Below, piece by piece: positions 30,414 to 39,991 of a stretch of 64,000 nt of DNA (position 1 is its first letter; every line of letters begins with the position of its first letter). The translations under genes were made by a program, and so were the position numbers. Below the pieces are notes generated by a model that saw only the letters and a list, made by a program, of their open reading frames with translations, was not told where the DNA came from and searched no databases. This stretch comes from Coemansia sp. RSA 1804 (Eukaryota > Kickxellomycota > Kickxellomycetes > Kickxellales > Kickxellaceae): positions 12,486 to 76,485 of the forward strand of contig JANBTH010000009.1 in assembly GCA_027578815.1 (NCBI GenBank), written 5' to 3'.

Positions 30414-30866
30414 TCAGATTATATGTTCTAGCAACGCATGAAGCTGCGCTTGCATTGTTTCGAGAATACAAATGACTTCTCTTGTCTGGTTACACGCATT
30501 ATCGACGGCTTCACGAAGACAAGAGATCTCTTCTTCGACTTCGACTGGAAGCTGAACCTCGTTTTCACGTGCAACAGCCGCCTGCTCCCTATACACGCGC
30601 AGCTCTGCCTCGAGAACCTGGCGCTTGCTGAGCAGCTCCTTTTCGTGCTTCTCTAAGGCCTCCAGACGCTTCTTCTTGCGGTCGCGCTTTCGCCGAGCAG
30701 CCAGCTTGTTGCGTTCCCGCTTGCGTAGCAATGACTCTGTGTATAGGTTTGTTTCGCTGGGTATGCTGATTGTTCTGTTTGGGAGAATGGTTCGGACACC
30801 AAAAATAGCTTGTTGCTGTTGTTGTTGGTTTCTGTGTTGGGCAGGCAGTAGCGCTGGAAGTGGCTC

Positions 30867-30902
<36 letters not shown>

Positions 30903-31639
30903 AGGGCTGGGTGGCTTTTGCAGATGCAAAATCTGCTGCTTGCTCCCTGATTGCGATGCCCAGACGGCTGCTGATTGCTGTTGGAAACCGCCACTGCCCC
31001 TTTTCTGCTTCTGCTGCTGCTGCCGCTGCTAAAAAAAAAGTAACAAAGAGGGAAGCGATAAGAACGAATGAGAAAGTGACGGCTGATGTCGTACCAATTT
31101 AATTTCAATATTCCCCTGTTTCCTTTCCCTCCGATTTTCCAATTGGCTAATACGCTGATATACTGATCTGGCAGATTGTGGATAGCAGATCATGATCTCC
31201 CATCCCCACTCCCATGAATAAAGAGTGATCGCGTTGATTAATTAGGATCTGGGAAATAAAGGGATATTGGGCAAACAGCAAGATACCCCAGAGAGGGGGG
31301 AAAGGAGCGTTGTGTGTGCTTTGCAAAAATAAGCGTTATAAATAACGATCCTATCAGCAGAAAAAAGATAGAGCGAGAGTAACACCCCTTGTATAAAGAG
31401 CAGAAGAGAGAAAAAACACTTCAACTCGATCAATAGGAGAGTTATCGACACCAGACCCTGCTCATTGGAAAGAGAACATCAAAATTTCTCAGAAATAAAA
31501 TATTAGAACGTACCATTGTCATGCTGGAGCCAATGGTCGACTGACCCGAAACTGGTTGTTGTGAGCTGGAACCCAGGGGCTCATCATCATCCTGTGGCGA
31601 CTGACTTCCTCTCTTCCGACGATGTTCTGCTGAAGACAT
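30414..31639 (-). CDS. bZIP transcription factor B, join(30414..31028,31514..31639)
   Basis: Two exons give 246 residues. Exon 1 (42 codons) begins MSSAEHRRKRGSQSPQDDDEP and ends in ATG followed by the donor GTACGT. Exon 2 starts after a TTTTTTTTTAG acceptor with CAG repeats; both borders are phase 0 and the frame is open throughout. The bZIP domain has the canonical Asn (ERNKLAARRKRDRKKK; N149, Arg 157) and leucines at 167, 174 and 181. Poly-Gln tracts precede it (typical of activation regions), and a helical C terminus ends LHALLEHII. The exon 2 ORF alone has no ATG before its Gln tract, which supports the splice. Divergent from bZIP C. Confidence 0.82.
31029..31513 (-). other. Intron of bZIP B
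   Basis: 485 nt, donor GTACGT, acceptor CTTTTTTTTTAG. Much longer than the 144- and 90-nt introns predicted elsewhere in the window, so it may hold regulatory sequence or a further small exon that I could not see. Confidence 0.7.
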
Positions 31640-33602
31640 TAACGGCAATCGCTTTGCTCCGACGAGACTATGCAATTTGCTCTTGCGGGTTCTGATATCT
31701 CTAATGAACCTTCCGAGCGGTTTACGAAAAGAAGTACAAGTAAAATTTTAAAAGTGTATGGAATTAGCTGGTTCTCTAATAATACAAAAATGTTTTTTAC
31801 AAGTATAATTAATCATAGAGTAGGAAAAGACACGCAAGTAAATTGTTTGTCTTGCTAATAATCCACACAACAACGGGCAAGATGGTGTGGAATAATCGCT
31901 CTTGACGAATAAGGGGTGCCACATAAAAGAAGAAGAGCTGGGCTAGAGGGATTATTAATGGAATTACTATGCATACAAGACAAGAGGAGGAGAAAGACAA
32001 AATTAATCCTGATACAAACGTTTTTTCTTTTTCTTTTCTTTTCCAGTCAACCGTGGAGAAATCTCTCTTCGCAGACAAGCAATGGAATGGTGGGAGTGGG
32101 GAGAGCCCAAACAAGGTTTAGGCGGTTGATTAGTTTGGCGAAGGGGGTGGGTGACTGACCGTGCAATGATTGTGACAAATATGAAGAACTTACCTATTTT
32201 TCTCCTTTTTCTGCAATCAAAATAAAAAAAGTGGAAGAGGAAGCTGTGTGATGAAGCCCTTGGAAAGTCAGCCACACAGTTTTGTTTTTGGTTAAAAGCG
32301 AGTGGGAAAAAGGGGGGATAGCAAAGGAAAGAAGCAGAAGCCGCCATCCAAGAGGATTTTCCGGCTCTGCAGGTGGTGAAATTGATCACCCAATAGTGTG
32401 GATGTATTAATTGCAGATACTCGCACAGCAAACGCAGCGGATGGATGAGTGAGCAAAAGCGAAAAATGAGAGAGAAAGAAAACAAAAACAAAACGAATAG
32501 TAAGGATTTTGCGGCTGAGAGTGGGTACTTTTTTCTCTCTCTCTCGCTCAGCTTTCAGATCTGCTTGTTTTGTTTACTTTTTTAAAAAGCCTGGCGTTCC
32601 AGCTCTTGCTTCCTGTTCTGGCTCTCATTATTGTTGCCAGAAGCGCCACAGCAACAGCAACAGAGATAACAAACAATAATAAGCACAACAGAAATACAGC
32701 GAAAAAAGCAAGCAAGCTCAAAGTCAGAGTGAAACGTCAGAGGCGTTATTCCACCAAGAAAGAGTGTCGTCATCGCCAAGAAGGAACAACCAAAACACAA
32801 CCCTTGCCCTCGCTTTCTATCCCTCACTTGCCAGTGAGCAAAAACAAAACAAAACAAAACAAATAAACTCCTTGTGGTGACGACAGCAAGCTGAGTTGGC
32901 ATATCTACAGGATTTCAAAGGGGGGAGAGGCTTTTTTTTCTGTTTTTTTTCTCTCCTTGAAATTGATCCATAGCGCTTATCATGCCGGTGATTGCATTAA
33001 AGGTTCCATACTCTTCCACGTGTATAATGCAACAAACAAACAAACAAACGAACAAACGAACAAACGAACAAAAACAATTAAAGATGTTGTGATGGACGTA
33101 CACACACATACACACATACGAAAGAAAAGGACATATGCACAACTACCTCATAGTTTTTTAAATGCTTTTTCTTGTCGTCATCGTATTACTCAGATTATGA
33201 TGAGTGATGCTTGCACTTGAATGTGGCATGATGACTTCATCATACGCAGGCAGACAGAAGCCCCTTTCTATTTTTGTCTATCTACTTGTCCCGTCGGTTC
33301 CATAAAATCCTATGGTTTCCATATAATAACAATAAAACTCTTCCTCTTCTTCTTCTTTGAAAAGAAGAGGTGTGTCTTTTTGTCACCTGAGAACAACAAA
33401 GTCTAAAAAAAAGATAAGGACATGGCTTGTTCGCCAATGTTAAAGCCTGCCCTTAACTTTTCTACTTCTCTTCTCTCCTCTTCTCTTTGGGTTTTTGTCA
33501 CTCATAATTCGTAATTATCTATACACACAAGTAGATAAAAAAATAAGGAATTTGTTCAACATACTATAACATTTTTTTAGTCGTTGCAGGCTCGTATATA
33601 AA
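31640..33602. other. Divergent promoter region between bZIP B and bZIP C
   Basis: About 2 kb without protein-like ORFs. Contains an AAACAAAC/GAAC tandem tract at 33031-33072 and an AAAAC tract at 32839-32863. Its right end, GTATATAAAATG (33595-33605), puts a TATA box directly against the bZIP C start, and TAGTCGTTGCAG at 33579-33590 resembles a splice acceptor. Confidence 0.4.
33031..33072. repeat. AAAC/GAAC tandem tract
   Basis: Ten tetranucleotide units (AAAC then GAAC) in the bZIP B/C intergenic region. Confidence 0.8.
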
Positions 33603-34166
33603 ATGACAGCTGATAGACATCACCGCCGTGCATCTAATGCTGGTGGCAGTGGTAGCGGGAGTGGCAACGGCAGTGGCAGCGGAAGCGGAAGCGGAAACAT
33701 CTCTTTCCAGCAGACAGATATGTCGGAAATGTCGCCACAGAGCCGCAAGCGCTACCAGAGCCGAGTGTCGTCGGCTCGGCTGAGAGAGCGCCAGCGCCAG
33801 CGCATCTCAGAGACGGAAATCGACATTGCAAAGCTTGAGAAGCGAGTACATATGCTCAGCGCAATGGTGGAGAGACACCGGGAATTGGGATCCAGCCAGC
33901 TTGTAGGAGGGCCACTATCATCTCCTGCTGCACACAGAGATGCTGGCGACCCGAACAACATCCACCAGTCGCTGGGCCAGGCAATCGACAACCTTGGAAG
34001 CTGCGTCGAGAGGATCGAGATGCTGCGCAGCAGAATTGCTGAGAAAGTGGATGCTCTCGAGAGCTTGCCCTGCGATAACGTGTCGTCGCGGCATTCCATT
34101 GCCTTTCTTGTAGACGACTGTGGCCATCAAAGTGATTGTGAAGGGGTTTCTCTTGAGATAACGTAA
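33603..34166 (+). CDS. bZIP transcription factor C (Ser-variant basic region)
   Basis: A 187-residue bZIP. A Gly/Ser repeat (14-32) leads to the basic region RKRYQSRVSSARLRERQRQR (49-68), where Ser53 replaces the usual Asn and Arg61 is kept, as in bZIP A. Zipper positions include L78 and L85. A second predicted helix (about 120-150) and the C-terminal SRHSIAFL (162-169) also match bZIP A. Start uncertain: a TATA box touches ATG 33603, so either transcription starts downstream and M40 (33720) is used, just before the basic region, or a splice acceptor at 33590 joins an unseen upstream exon. Only plus-strand member of the cluster. Confidence 0.8.
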   Translation: MTADRHHRRASNAGGSGSGSGNGSGSGSGSGNISFQQTDMSEMSPQSRKRYQSRVSSARLRERQRQRISETEIDIAKLEKRVHMLSAMVERHRELGSSQLVGGPLSSPAAHRDAGDPNNIHQSLGQAIDNLGSCVERIEMLRSRIAEKVDALESLPCDNVSSRHSIAFLVDDCGHQSDCEGVSLEIT

Positions 34167-34274
34167 AGATTTAGTTTAGTTTAGTTTTCTTTTCTTTTCT
34201 TTTCTTCATTCCGTTGCACATATAAAAAGGGGGGAGGGAAATAAAAAAGATGGGTAAATTATATACGACAAATA

Positions 34275-34829
34275 CTAGTTCAAAATGTTCCTAGTGATAT
34301 TGCGATCCCTCAAGAGTCTTTCCAGATTCAAAAGCAATGATTTGCACTCATCGATGCCGGTAAGCATGGTGTTCTCGACGCTTGTCAGCTCATCGATCAT
34401 TGAAGTCAGATTCTCGATGGACTGCGTGAGAGGGTTATTTCGGGACTGCGCTTCTCTCAGCTCCTCCTCAAGCTCGGCGGCTCGCTGCTCAAGCTCCGTC
34501 TTGCGCTGCTCCAGATCCTCCAGATGTTGCTTCTGGCGCGTGCGCATCCGCGCTGCTGCCATTCTGTTCCGTATTCTGCGCGTCGAGCGCGGCGACTGCG
34601 CACGCCCTCCCGCCTCCATCTCCTCCTCGGCTTCTATCTCTGCCTCGACATCCAGCTCCGCCTCCGCTTTCAGCTCTACCTCCATGGCTTCTGCTTCGTC
34701 GTTGCTGTCGATGATTTCATCGCGCGCCTCCGCTTCTACATCAGCACTGGGCAACCGATTATCATTCCTATTATTCTGTTGAGGTGTTGGCAATTCGTGT
34801 GTTGGCTCATTGCTTTTGGTCGTCGTCAT
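34275..34829 (-). CDS. bZIP transcription factor D
   Basis: A 184-residue bZIP with a canonical basic region, TRRIRNRMAAARMRTRQKQ (83-101; N88, R96), and a zipper at L106, L113 and L120 extended by further coiled coil to about 130. The N terminus (31-75) is acidic (EAEAELDVEAEIEAEEE), a possible activation region. The C-terminal helix (about 136-180) has the same size and position as in the other four bZIPs. Ends 109 bp past the bZIP C stop, tail to tail with it. Confidence 0.87.
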   Translation of the reverse strand: MTTTKSNEPTHELPTPQQNNRNDNRLPSADVEAEARDEIIDSNDEAEAMEVELKAEAELDVEAEIEAEEEMEAGGRAQSPRSTRRIRNRMAAARMRTRQKQHLEDLEQRKTELEQRAAELEEELREAQSRNNPLTQSIENLTSMIDELTSVENTMLTGIDECKSLLLNLERLLRDRNITRNILN

Positions 34830-35409
34830 AAGCCGCGCGTAATGAGTATTATAGAAAAAATAGTTGTAAAACTAAAAAAAGCTTTTTTTTTAAATTAAAG
34901 CCAAAAAAACTAAAACCAGAATGATAAAAAGGAGAGAAAGGTGAGTCCGGAGGTCTAGACAACCGTCAGATAGTAAAAAATCCACAAACGCTAAGAATTA
35001 AAACCAAGAGAGAATGAGCTTTATGGTATTTCAAAACGAAAATAAAAAATCACTCCCCTCTTTTGAAAGTACTAGAAGAAATAGAGAGCTATCAAGCAAA
35101 AAAAAGCCAACTTTTAAAGTCGTAAAGTAAACCAAGAGTAATCGCCGTTTCCACGCCACTCCTCTCACTGTCTACTAAATCCTCCATGTTTTCTGTTATT
35201 CTTTGCACCACTATTTTTTGCGTGCATGCGGCAGATACGTCATGGGCTGTGGCCAAAATGTTGGAGAAGAAAAGTGCAACTTTTTTTTCGTTTCGTAATA
35301 AAAATATAAATGAAAACAAGAAAAAGGAAAAGTCTAAAGATGTTGTTGTTATACCGTGAATGCTTTACTGCTATTACTGTTAATATTTTAATGATACACA
35401 AATGATATC

Positions 35410-36015
35410 CTAGTCTTGCGGTCGTAGCATTTGCGAGTCAGACTGGTCGTCCAGCGGCGGCTGCTGCTCCTCCAGCAGGTGCTCCGGCGGGGTTTCAGAT
35501 GGCTCTTGCGGGGATGTGCTATTCTCACCAACGATCATCTCGGCAAGCCGCTTTAACTACCAGAATCCCTCTTGAAGCAGATATACACACAACGTAACAT
35601 AGCACAACATTTAAAAGACAGGTGAGTAGCATGGGACGCAGCTAAAGAAACATGGAGTGATTATTTCATTCTTCCGATCAGGAGAGCTGGTGGAGCTTAC
35701 CTCGAGCACAATCTCGCTGCTCTCCCTGGAGGTCTGGAGCAAGCCGGAGCGTAACGCATCGGCGCTGCTGATCATATCTAGAATAGTAGCAGTGAAGGGA
35801 TCCTGGATTACAGGCCGCAGGCCTTCGCGCTGCCTCCTAAGCGCATCGACCTCGAGTTGGAGCTCGACCAGCCGCTGCTTCAGAAGAACTTCCTTGTACT
35901 CCAGCTCGTCCAGTCGCTGCTGCTGGCGAATCCGGTGCCGCGCAGCAGCATCGCGGTTCTGTCGTCTGCGCTCCTCGATATCGATCCCCAGTCGCCTCCG
36001 CTGCGTGTTGTCCAT
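35410..36015 (-). CDS. bZIP transcription factor E, join(35410..35556,35701..36015)
   Basis: Two exons give 153 residues. The basic region RRRQNRDAAARHRIRQQQR (16-34; N20, R28) is followed by a textbook zipper, L38-L45-L52-L59. Exon 1 reaches IVLE and the donor GTAAGC; the unspliced frame would read on into SSTSSPDRK. The acceptor CTGGTAG opens exon 2 in phase 0 with LKRLAEMIVGENSTS and a Pro/Glu-rich acidic end (LLEEQQPPLDDQSD). The intron is 144 nt. Splicing continues the helix so that VLELKRLAEMI resembles bZIP D's LLNLERLL, which supports it. Start at ATG 36015 (MDNTQRRRLG); the frame is open upstream but begins at TTG, so a further 5' exon is possible. Confidence 0.82.
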
Positions 36016-36924
36016 CCTTTCATCAAAAGCGCCAACACCTCTTGCGCCATTCCTCGACGCCAACGAAGAGCCGAAAACCCGGGCTTTTGATTATGCTTTG
36101 CTAGATTGATAGAAAGCCTAATGTTTTTCCAATTTATGTTGCTCTCCCTTTTTCACGAATTGGAAAAACCAGTGCTACGTTTGCTAGAACATTAAACAGT
36201 GGGTATAAATAAAAGATTAGAAAAATATGTAGCCTCTTTTTTTCCTAGAAAAATAAATAAATTAATTAGCGTGTGTAAAAGTGTGCTATTTCCAAACACT
36301 GGAAGAGCTCTTTTTCGGCTATTGCCTGCTAGTATTTTTCTTTGATAGCTTTTTCGCCCTTCCCTATTATTGCTTTTTGCACACACTAGAAAAAGAAAAA
36401 AAGAAAAAAAGAAAAAAAGAAAAAAAGAAAAATTAGAATGCACTATCTGTGCTAGTGAGGATGAGTGAGCTTCTAGTCCGTTGTGAAGAGTGAGAACAAT
36501 GGAGCACACTGCGTTTCCGCTTTGTCCTGAATGGATATCGGACAATCAGAGTGACGTCGTTTTTACATGACAATCAGTCACGAAGGTCCTTTATTTTTCT
36601 CGGAGCTGCACGCATATGGATTTTGTGGTGATCAGCGTGTGAGTGAAATCACGGCGGGGCGCTGTGACAGAAAAGCAAGAAAATCAGTGATCTCAGCAAC
36701 AAAACACAAAGAAGGGCTTTGAGGGATGATGCTAATTAAGCGCTGAGCCTTTCTACAACGCATCCGCCCAAGTGATTATTAGCCGCCAAGTCTGGTATGA
36801 TAGGTGCTTTCGTCACGCCTTCCCCCCGCCTCGTTTCCTTCTCCCTTTTCTCCGCTTTATTTCTTATTCTCTAACCCGAACCTCCGTCTATTTTTTTTGC
36901 TACTTTCAAGGATAAAAATTAACG
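36016..36924. other. Intergenic DNA right of the bZIP cluster
   Basis: No protein-like ORF. Contains a pure GAAAAAAA octamer repeat (about 36389-36431). The segment serves as 5' flank for bZIP E on the left and for the I78-like gene on the right. Confidence 0.35.
36389..36431. repeat. GAAAAAAA octamer repeat
   Basis: About five near-perfect 8-bp units of G plus seven As, between bZIP E and the I78-like gene. Confidence 0.8.
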
Positions 36925-37320
36925 ATGGACACCAACAACGGCAACAACAATACCAGCGATGCTAATCCTGCCCAGGAGGAGCTGGACCCGACCTCCGACG
37001 AGCGGATGAAGCTCTACTTGGAGCAGCAGAAGGCGGAGGAGGCGGAGCGGGCCAGGCTGACGGAGGAGTGGACAGAGCGACTGGTTGGCAAAAGGTACAT
37101 TGAGCCCAAGGAGGGCGAAGAAGCACCAGCTGCTGCCGAAGCTGAAGCCGAAGCTGAAGCTGTTTTAGATGAAGGCAGCTCGTTCAGCAACGCATCGCTG
37201 AGGAAACCGTATCGCGTGCTGAAGGGCGAGCGTGCGGTGATGACGCTGGATTACTGTGCCGCCCGCCTGAATGTTCGGGTTGACGATGAGGGGCGCTGCA
37301 CCGGCGTTTTCTTTGCGTAG
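36925..37320 (+). CDS. Peptidase inhibitor I78-like protein
   Basis: A 131-residue protein. The last 40 residues (RKPYRVLKGERAVMTLDY, then ARLNVRVDDEGRCTGVFFA) match the I78 inhibitor consensus: R-V-(I/L)-x-x-G-x-x-x-T-x-D-Y, then RLN(V/I)xxD-x-x-G. Upstream WTERLVGKRY (about 48-57) matches the I78 LVG segment, but a 35-residue Ala/Glu-rich insertion (APAAAEAEAEAEA) splits the two. I78 proteins such as Aspergillus elastase inhibitor block serine proteases. No signal peptide is present, so it would act inside the cell, for instance on vacuolar or leaked proteases. An N-terminal Asn/acidic extension is predicted to be disordered or helical. Clear family resemblance, uncertain target. Confidence 0.7.
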   Translation: MDTNNGNNNTSDANPAQEELDPTSDERMKLYLEQQKAEEAERARLTEEWTERLVGKRYIEPKEGEEAPAAAEAEAEAEAVLDEGSSFSNASLRKPYRVLKGERAVMTLDYCAARLNVRVDDEGRCTGVFFA

Positions 37321-37802
37321 CTGGAAGGAGAAAACAAAGGCAGTGAAGGGGGAGGGATACTGGGGGACCATGGATGCTTTAATTTTTTTAACGGAGAAGA
37401 CAAGTGGGTGGGCGAGGCGAGTGGTGTAATAATATATTGCATTCCAACCATGTGGACGTGTGAAATTGGAATGGTCCTTTTCCCCCACTGCTTAAATAAA
37501 TGTATATATTTTGAGAGGTATATGGGGGGGGGGACATGTTTGCAACAACCCCCGTTTTCATTATACTCTACAGCAGATTGCTGGAGCTGTGTGTGGCCCC
37601 AGGAAAGTGTTTGAAAATATTAACCAGAATCCGCACAACATCCGTTGCCAGTTTAAAATAAACCGAGCAGGATATACTAAACATCCTGCCTTTCTCTCTT
37701 GTGCATTTTAGTTTTACTATTCTAGCGTGTCGACTTCTATTCTTTTGATTTACAGTGTAATTGTCATTAGAAGCATATCATTGTCATCTATATAGCTAAA
37801 GA

Positions 37803-38159
37803 ATGCGTTCCATTACAGGACTTGTAGTTGTGGTTGTGGCAGCAGTTGTGGTGGTTGGAGCAGTGCAGACTGCGGCATCAACACTTGGAAACGGCCGTAT
37901 TCTGAGACACGGAAGCAGCAGCGCAGGCAGGCGCGTCGGCGGATCCGCGGCAACATTCGCTGTTCCTTCTAAAGCTGCAGCTGCAGCAGCTGATTCTGGC
38001 AATGGCTCATCCGGTGTTAAGAATATCAACCAGGCGTTTAGCGAAGCGCTGGTCAACCCGACGATGGGGCCTGTTGCCGACAGCCACTTTTCAGCGCTCC
38101 TAATGTCGGCAATCGAGGCGAGCGGCGAGCGAAACATCCCGGTGATCCAGCTTTTATAA
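37803..38159 (+). CDS. Small secreted protein
   Basis: A 118-residue ORF with a strong signal peptide (MRSITGLVVVVVAAVVVVGAVQTAAS, cleavage about residue 22-26), then a basic Ser/Gly stretch with RILRH and AGRRVGG that could be processed, and an Ala-rich helix. The C-terminal half (NINQAFSEALVNPTM, SHFSALLMSAIEASG) looks ordered. No cysteines outside the signal region. It ends 71 bp from the convergent chitinase. Unknown family; a secreted effector-like or wall peptide is possible. Confidence 0.6.
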   Translation: MRSITGLVVVVVAAVVVVGAVQTAASTLGNGRILRHGSSSAGRRVGGSAATFAVPSKAAAAAADSGNGSSGVKNINQAFSEALVNPTMGPVADSHFSALLMSAIEASGERNIPVIQLL

Positions 38160-38230
38160 AAAAAACAAAGGATAGCCAACATTTTAATAGTAATAATAAT
38201 AAATAAACAGCAACTAATCATTCATTCATC

Positions 38231-39466
38231 CTAAATAACCTCGGTGATTGCAGAGATCAGCTCGCCCTCGTAGTCGTTGGTGATGGGCCAGACCATGACG
38301 CCAGCAAGGCCCCTGGAGACGGCAAACTGCGTCTTGGCGCCAATGCTCTGCGGATCGTCGTACGAGACAAAGTCCCTCGTCTCGGTGTTGTAGAGCCACG
38401 GGGTGCTTGTGTCCTTGTCGAAACGGCGCACCCAGGGCGATGCGGCAGAGTCGGGCGCATCGAGAACACCCTCGGAGCGCAGGTTGCTGTACTTCCAGAT
38501 GCCGGAGAACGCCTTTGGCCCACCGCACGACGGATCCGACTCCTCCTGGTCATCGCTGTCGCCGCGCGGAATCGCCTTCTGCAGCGGCAAGTACATGCTC
38601 TTCTCACCGCCACCATTGCCGTCGTCAGAGTCGTTGTCATCCGAGGAAGAGGCGGTGACTGTGCGGCCGTAGAAGGCAAGCCCCGCATTGATTTTAGACT
38701 CCGGGATCCCTGCATCGATCCACAACTGCACGGAGGAGCGCACAGACGCCTGCAGCCCCTTTCCCTGCGCATGGTCGAGCGGGGCGTTGGGGCCCGTGGT
38801 GGACGACCACACGCCGTTGAAGTCGTAGAGCATGATGTTGAAGTAGTCGACAAGCGGCGCGAACCCAGACACGTCGGCCAGCGGGCCCTGCGGCCCATCG
38901 AATGGCTGGAACCTGGTGGCCAGCGTAATCAGCTTCGCTCGGGCCTCATCGCCCTCTCCGTCGAGGCGCTGGCGCAGATCGGCGAGGAACAGCTGGAAGT
39001 TGGGCGTGTCGCTGGCAGCATCGAACGGATGGCACGTGTTGCCCTGTCTCCCAGGATACTCGAAGTCGACGTCCCAGCCGTCCAGCGAGTACGCGCGGAC
39101 CCACCCGACCATGTCGTCGATGAGCCGGTCTCTCTTCGCCTTGTCCTTCATCACGGGCGACATGTGCTTGGATCCGGCCCACCCGCCGAGCGAAACAAGC
39201 GCCCTTGCGCCGGCGTCGCCGATCTTGCCAACCCATTCCTTCACAGCTGCCTCCGTCCGGTTGTCTGCCGTGATGCGCCCGTCCTCGTCGGGCGCTGCAA
39301 ACGCAATCGTTATGTGCGTGTACTTGCTGAGGTCTATTGGCTCCGCCTTGTCTGTCTGCCATGTTGGCAGGTACCCGAACACAACACTGGTCTGTTTCTG
39401 CGCCGTCGCAATGCCTGCAAGCGCTGCAAATGCAAGCGCGGCCTTGAGGGCGGCAATGGCTGGCAT
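38231..39466 (-). CDS. GH18 chitinase
   Basis: A 411-residue secreted family 18 glycoside hydrolase that cleaves chitin by substrate-assisted catalysis. The signal peptide covers 1-22. The DGWDVDFEYP motif (129-138) supplies the catalytic DxxDxDxE with E136 as proton donor. SLGGW (92-96) is the conserved beta-3 motif, and MLYDFNG and AFYGRT mark the substrate-binding strands. The chitinase insertion domain contains an Asp/Ser/Gly low-complexity insert (SSSDDNDSDDGNGGG, about 268-282). The barrel closes with GVMVWPITNDYEGEL. No chitin-binding module or anchor. Together with the GH81 enzyme it fits wall remodelling or mycophagy. ATG 39466 directly opens the signal peptide. Confidence 0.95.
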   Translation of the reverse strand: MPAIAALKAALAFAALAGIATAQKQTSVVFGYLPTWQTDKAEPIDLSKYTHITIAFAAPDEDGRITADNRTEAAVKEWVGKIGDAGARALVSLGGWAGSKHMSPVMKDKAKRDRLIDDMVGWVRAYSLDGWDVDFEYPGRQGNTCHPFDAASDTPNFQLFLADLRQRLDGEGDEARAKLITLATRFQPFDGPQGPLADVSGFAPLVDYFNIMLYDFNGVWSSTTGPNAPLDHAQGKGLQASVRSSVQLWIDAGIPESKINAGLAFYGRTVTASSSDDNDSDDGNGGGEKSMYLPLQKAIPRGDSDDQEESDPSCGGPKAFSGIWKYSNLRSEGVLDAPDSAASPWVRRFDKDTSTPWLYNTETRDFVSYDDPQSIGAKTQFAVSRGLAGVMVWPITNDYEGELISAITEVI

Positions 39467-39991
39467 TTCTCCTAGTTGTTGTTGCTATTGCTTTGGACGA
39501 ACCTGAATAATATCGATATGGGTGAATAGATGGAAATATGCTCTTGCACACACGCGCTTCCCCTTTTTGCTCGTTTCGGTAGAAACACGAGAGGCGTGTC
39601 TGGATGTTTGTGTTTTATACATGCGGCCCGAGCGAGTGAAAGCGTGTTGGGCGTGGTTTCTTATCATATATCCGCACATGTATGAAAAGTAAGCAAGGTT
39701 GTTGTTGTTATTATCATTATATATTATATTATATCCATCTTGCCCAAGGCCCGGAGGACAGAGCTTCGCCACGTGGCGGGGGCTTGGCTTATATTGCAGG
39801 CACAAGGCGAGGAGAAATCCGGCCTTCTGGCGTGCTGGCGTGCTGGCTGCATGTGGCGCCGGAGATTAAAACGCAGAAAATAGCCTCCTCCTCTCCATCC
39901 CTCGCAATTCTAATGATGCGCCAGCATTAGCGAGGAGAGTGGCAAGCAGATAATAATAAATAGAAACGCAGCTAGTTAGCAACGCAGCTGG
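39467..39991. other. Promoter of chitinase and 3' flank of the CRAL-TRIO gene
   Basis: No gene. An AT repeat (about 39717-39731) and a GCTGGCGTGCTGGC direct repeat (39829-39846) are the only features. Confidence 0.35.

Noticed and set aside
33031..33072. CRISPR-like or origin-like direct repeat
   Set aside because: A simple tetranucleotide tract without spacers; same for the other microsatellites.
35092..35319. 75-codon minus ORF between bZIP D and E
   Set aside because: Starts in poly-T leader sequence; no similarity to bZIP or any domain.
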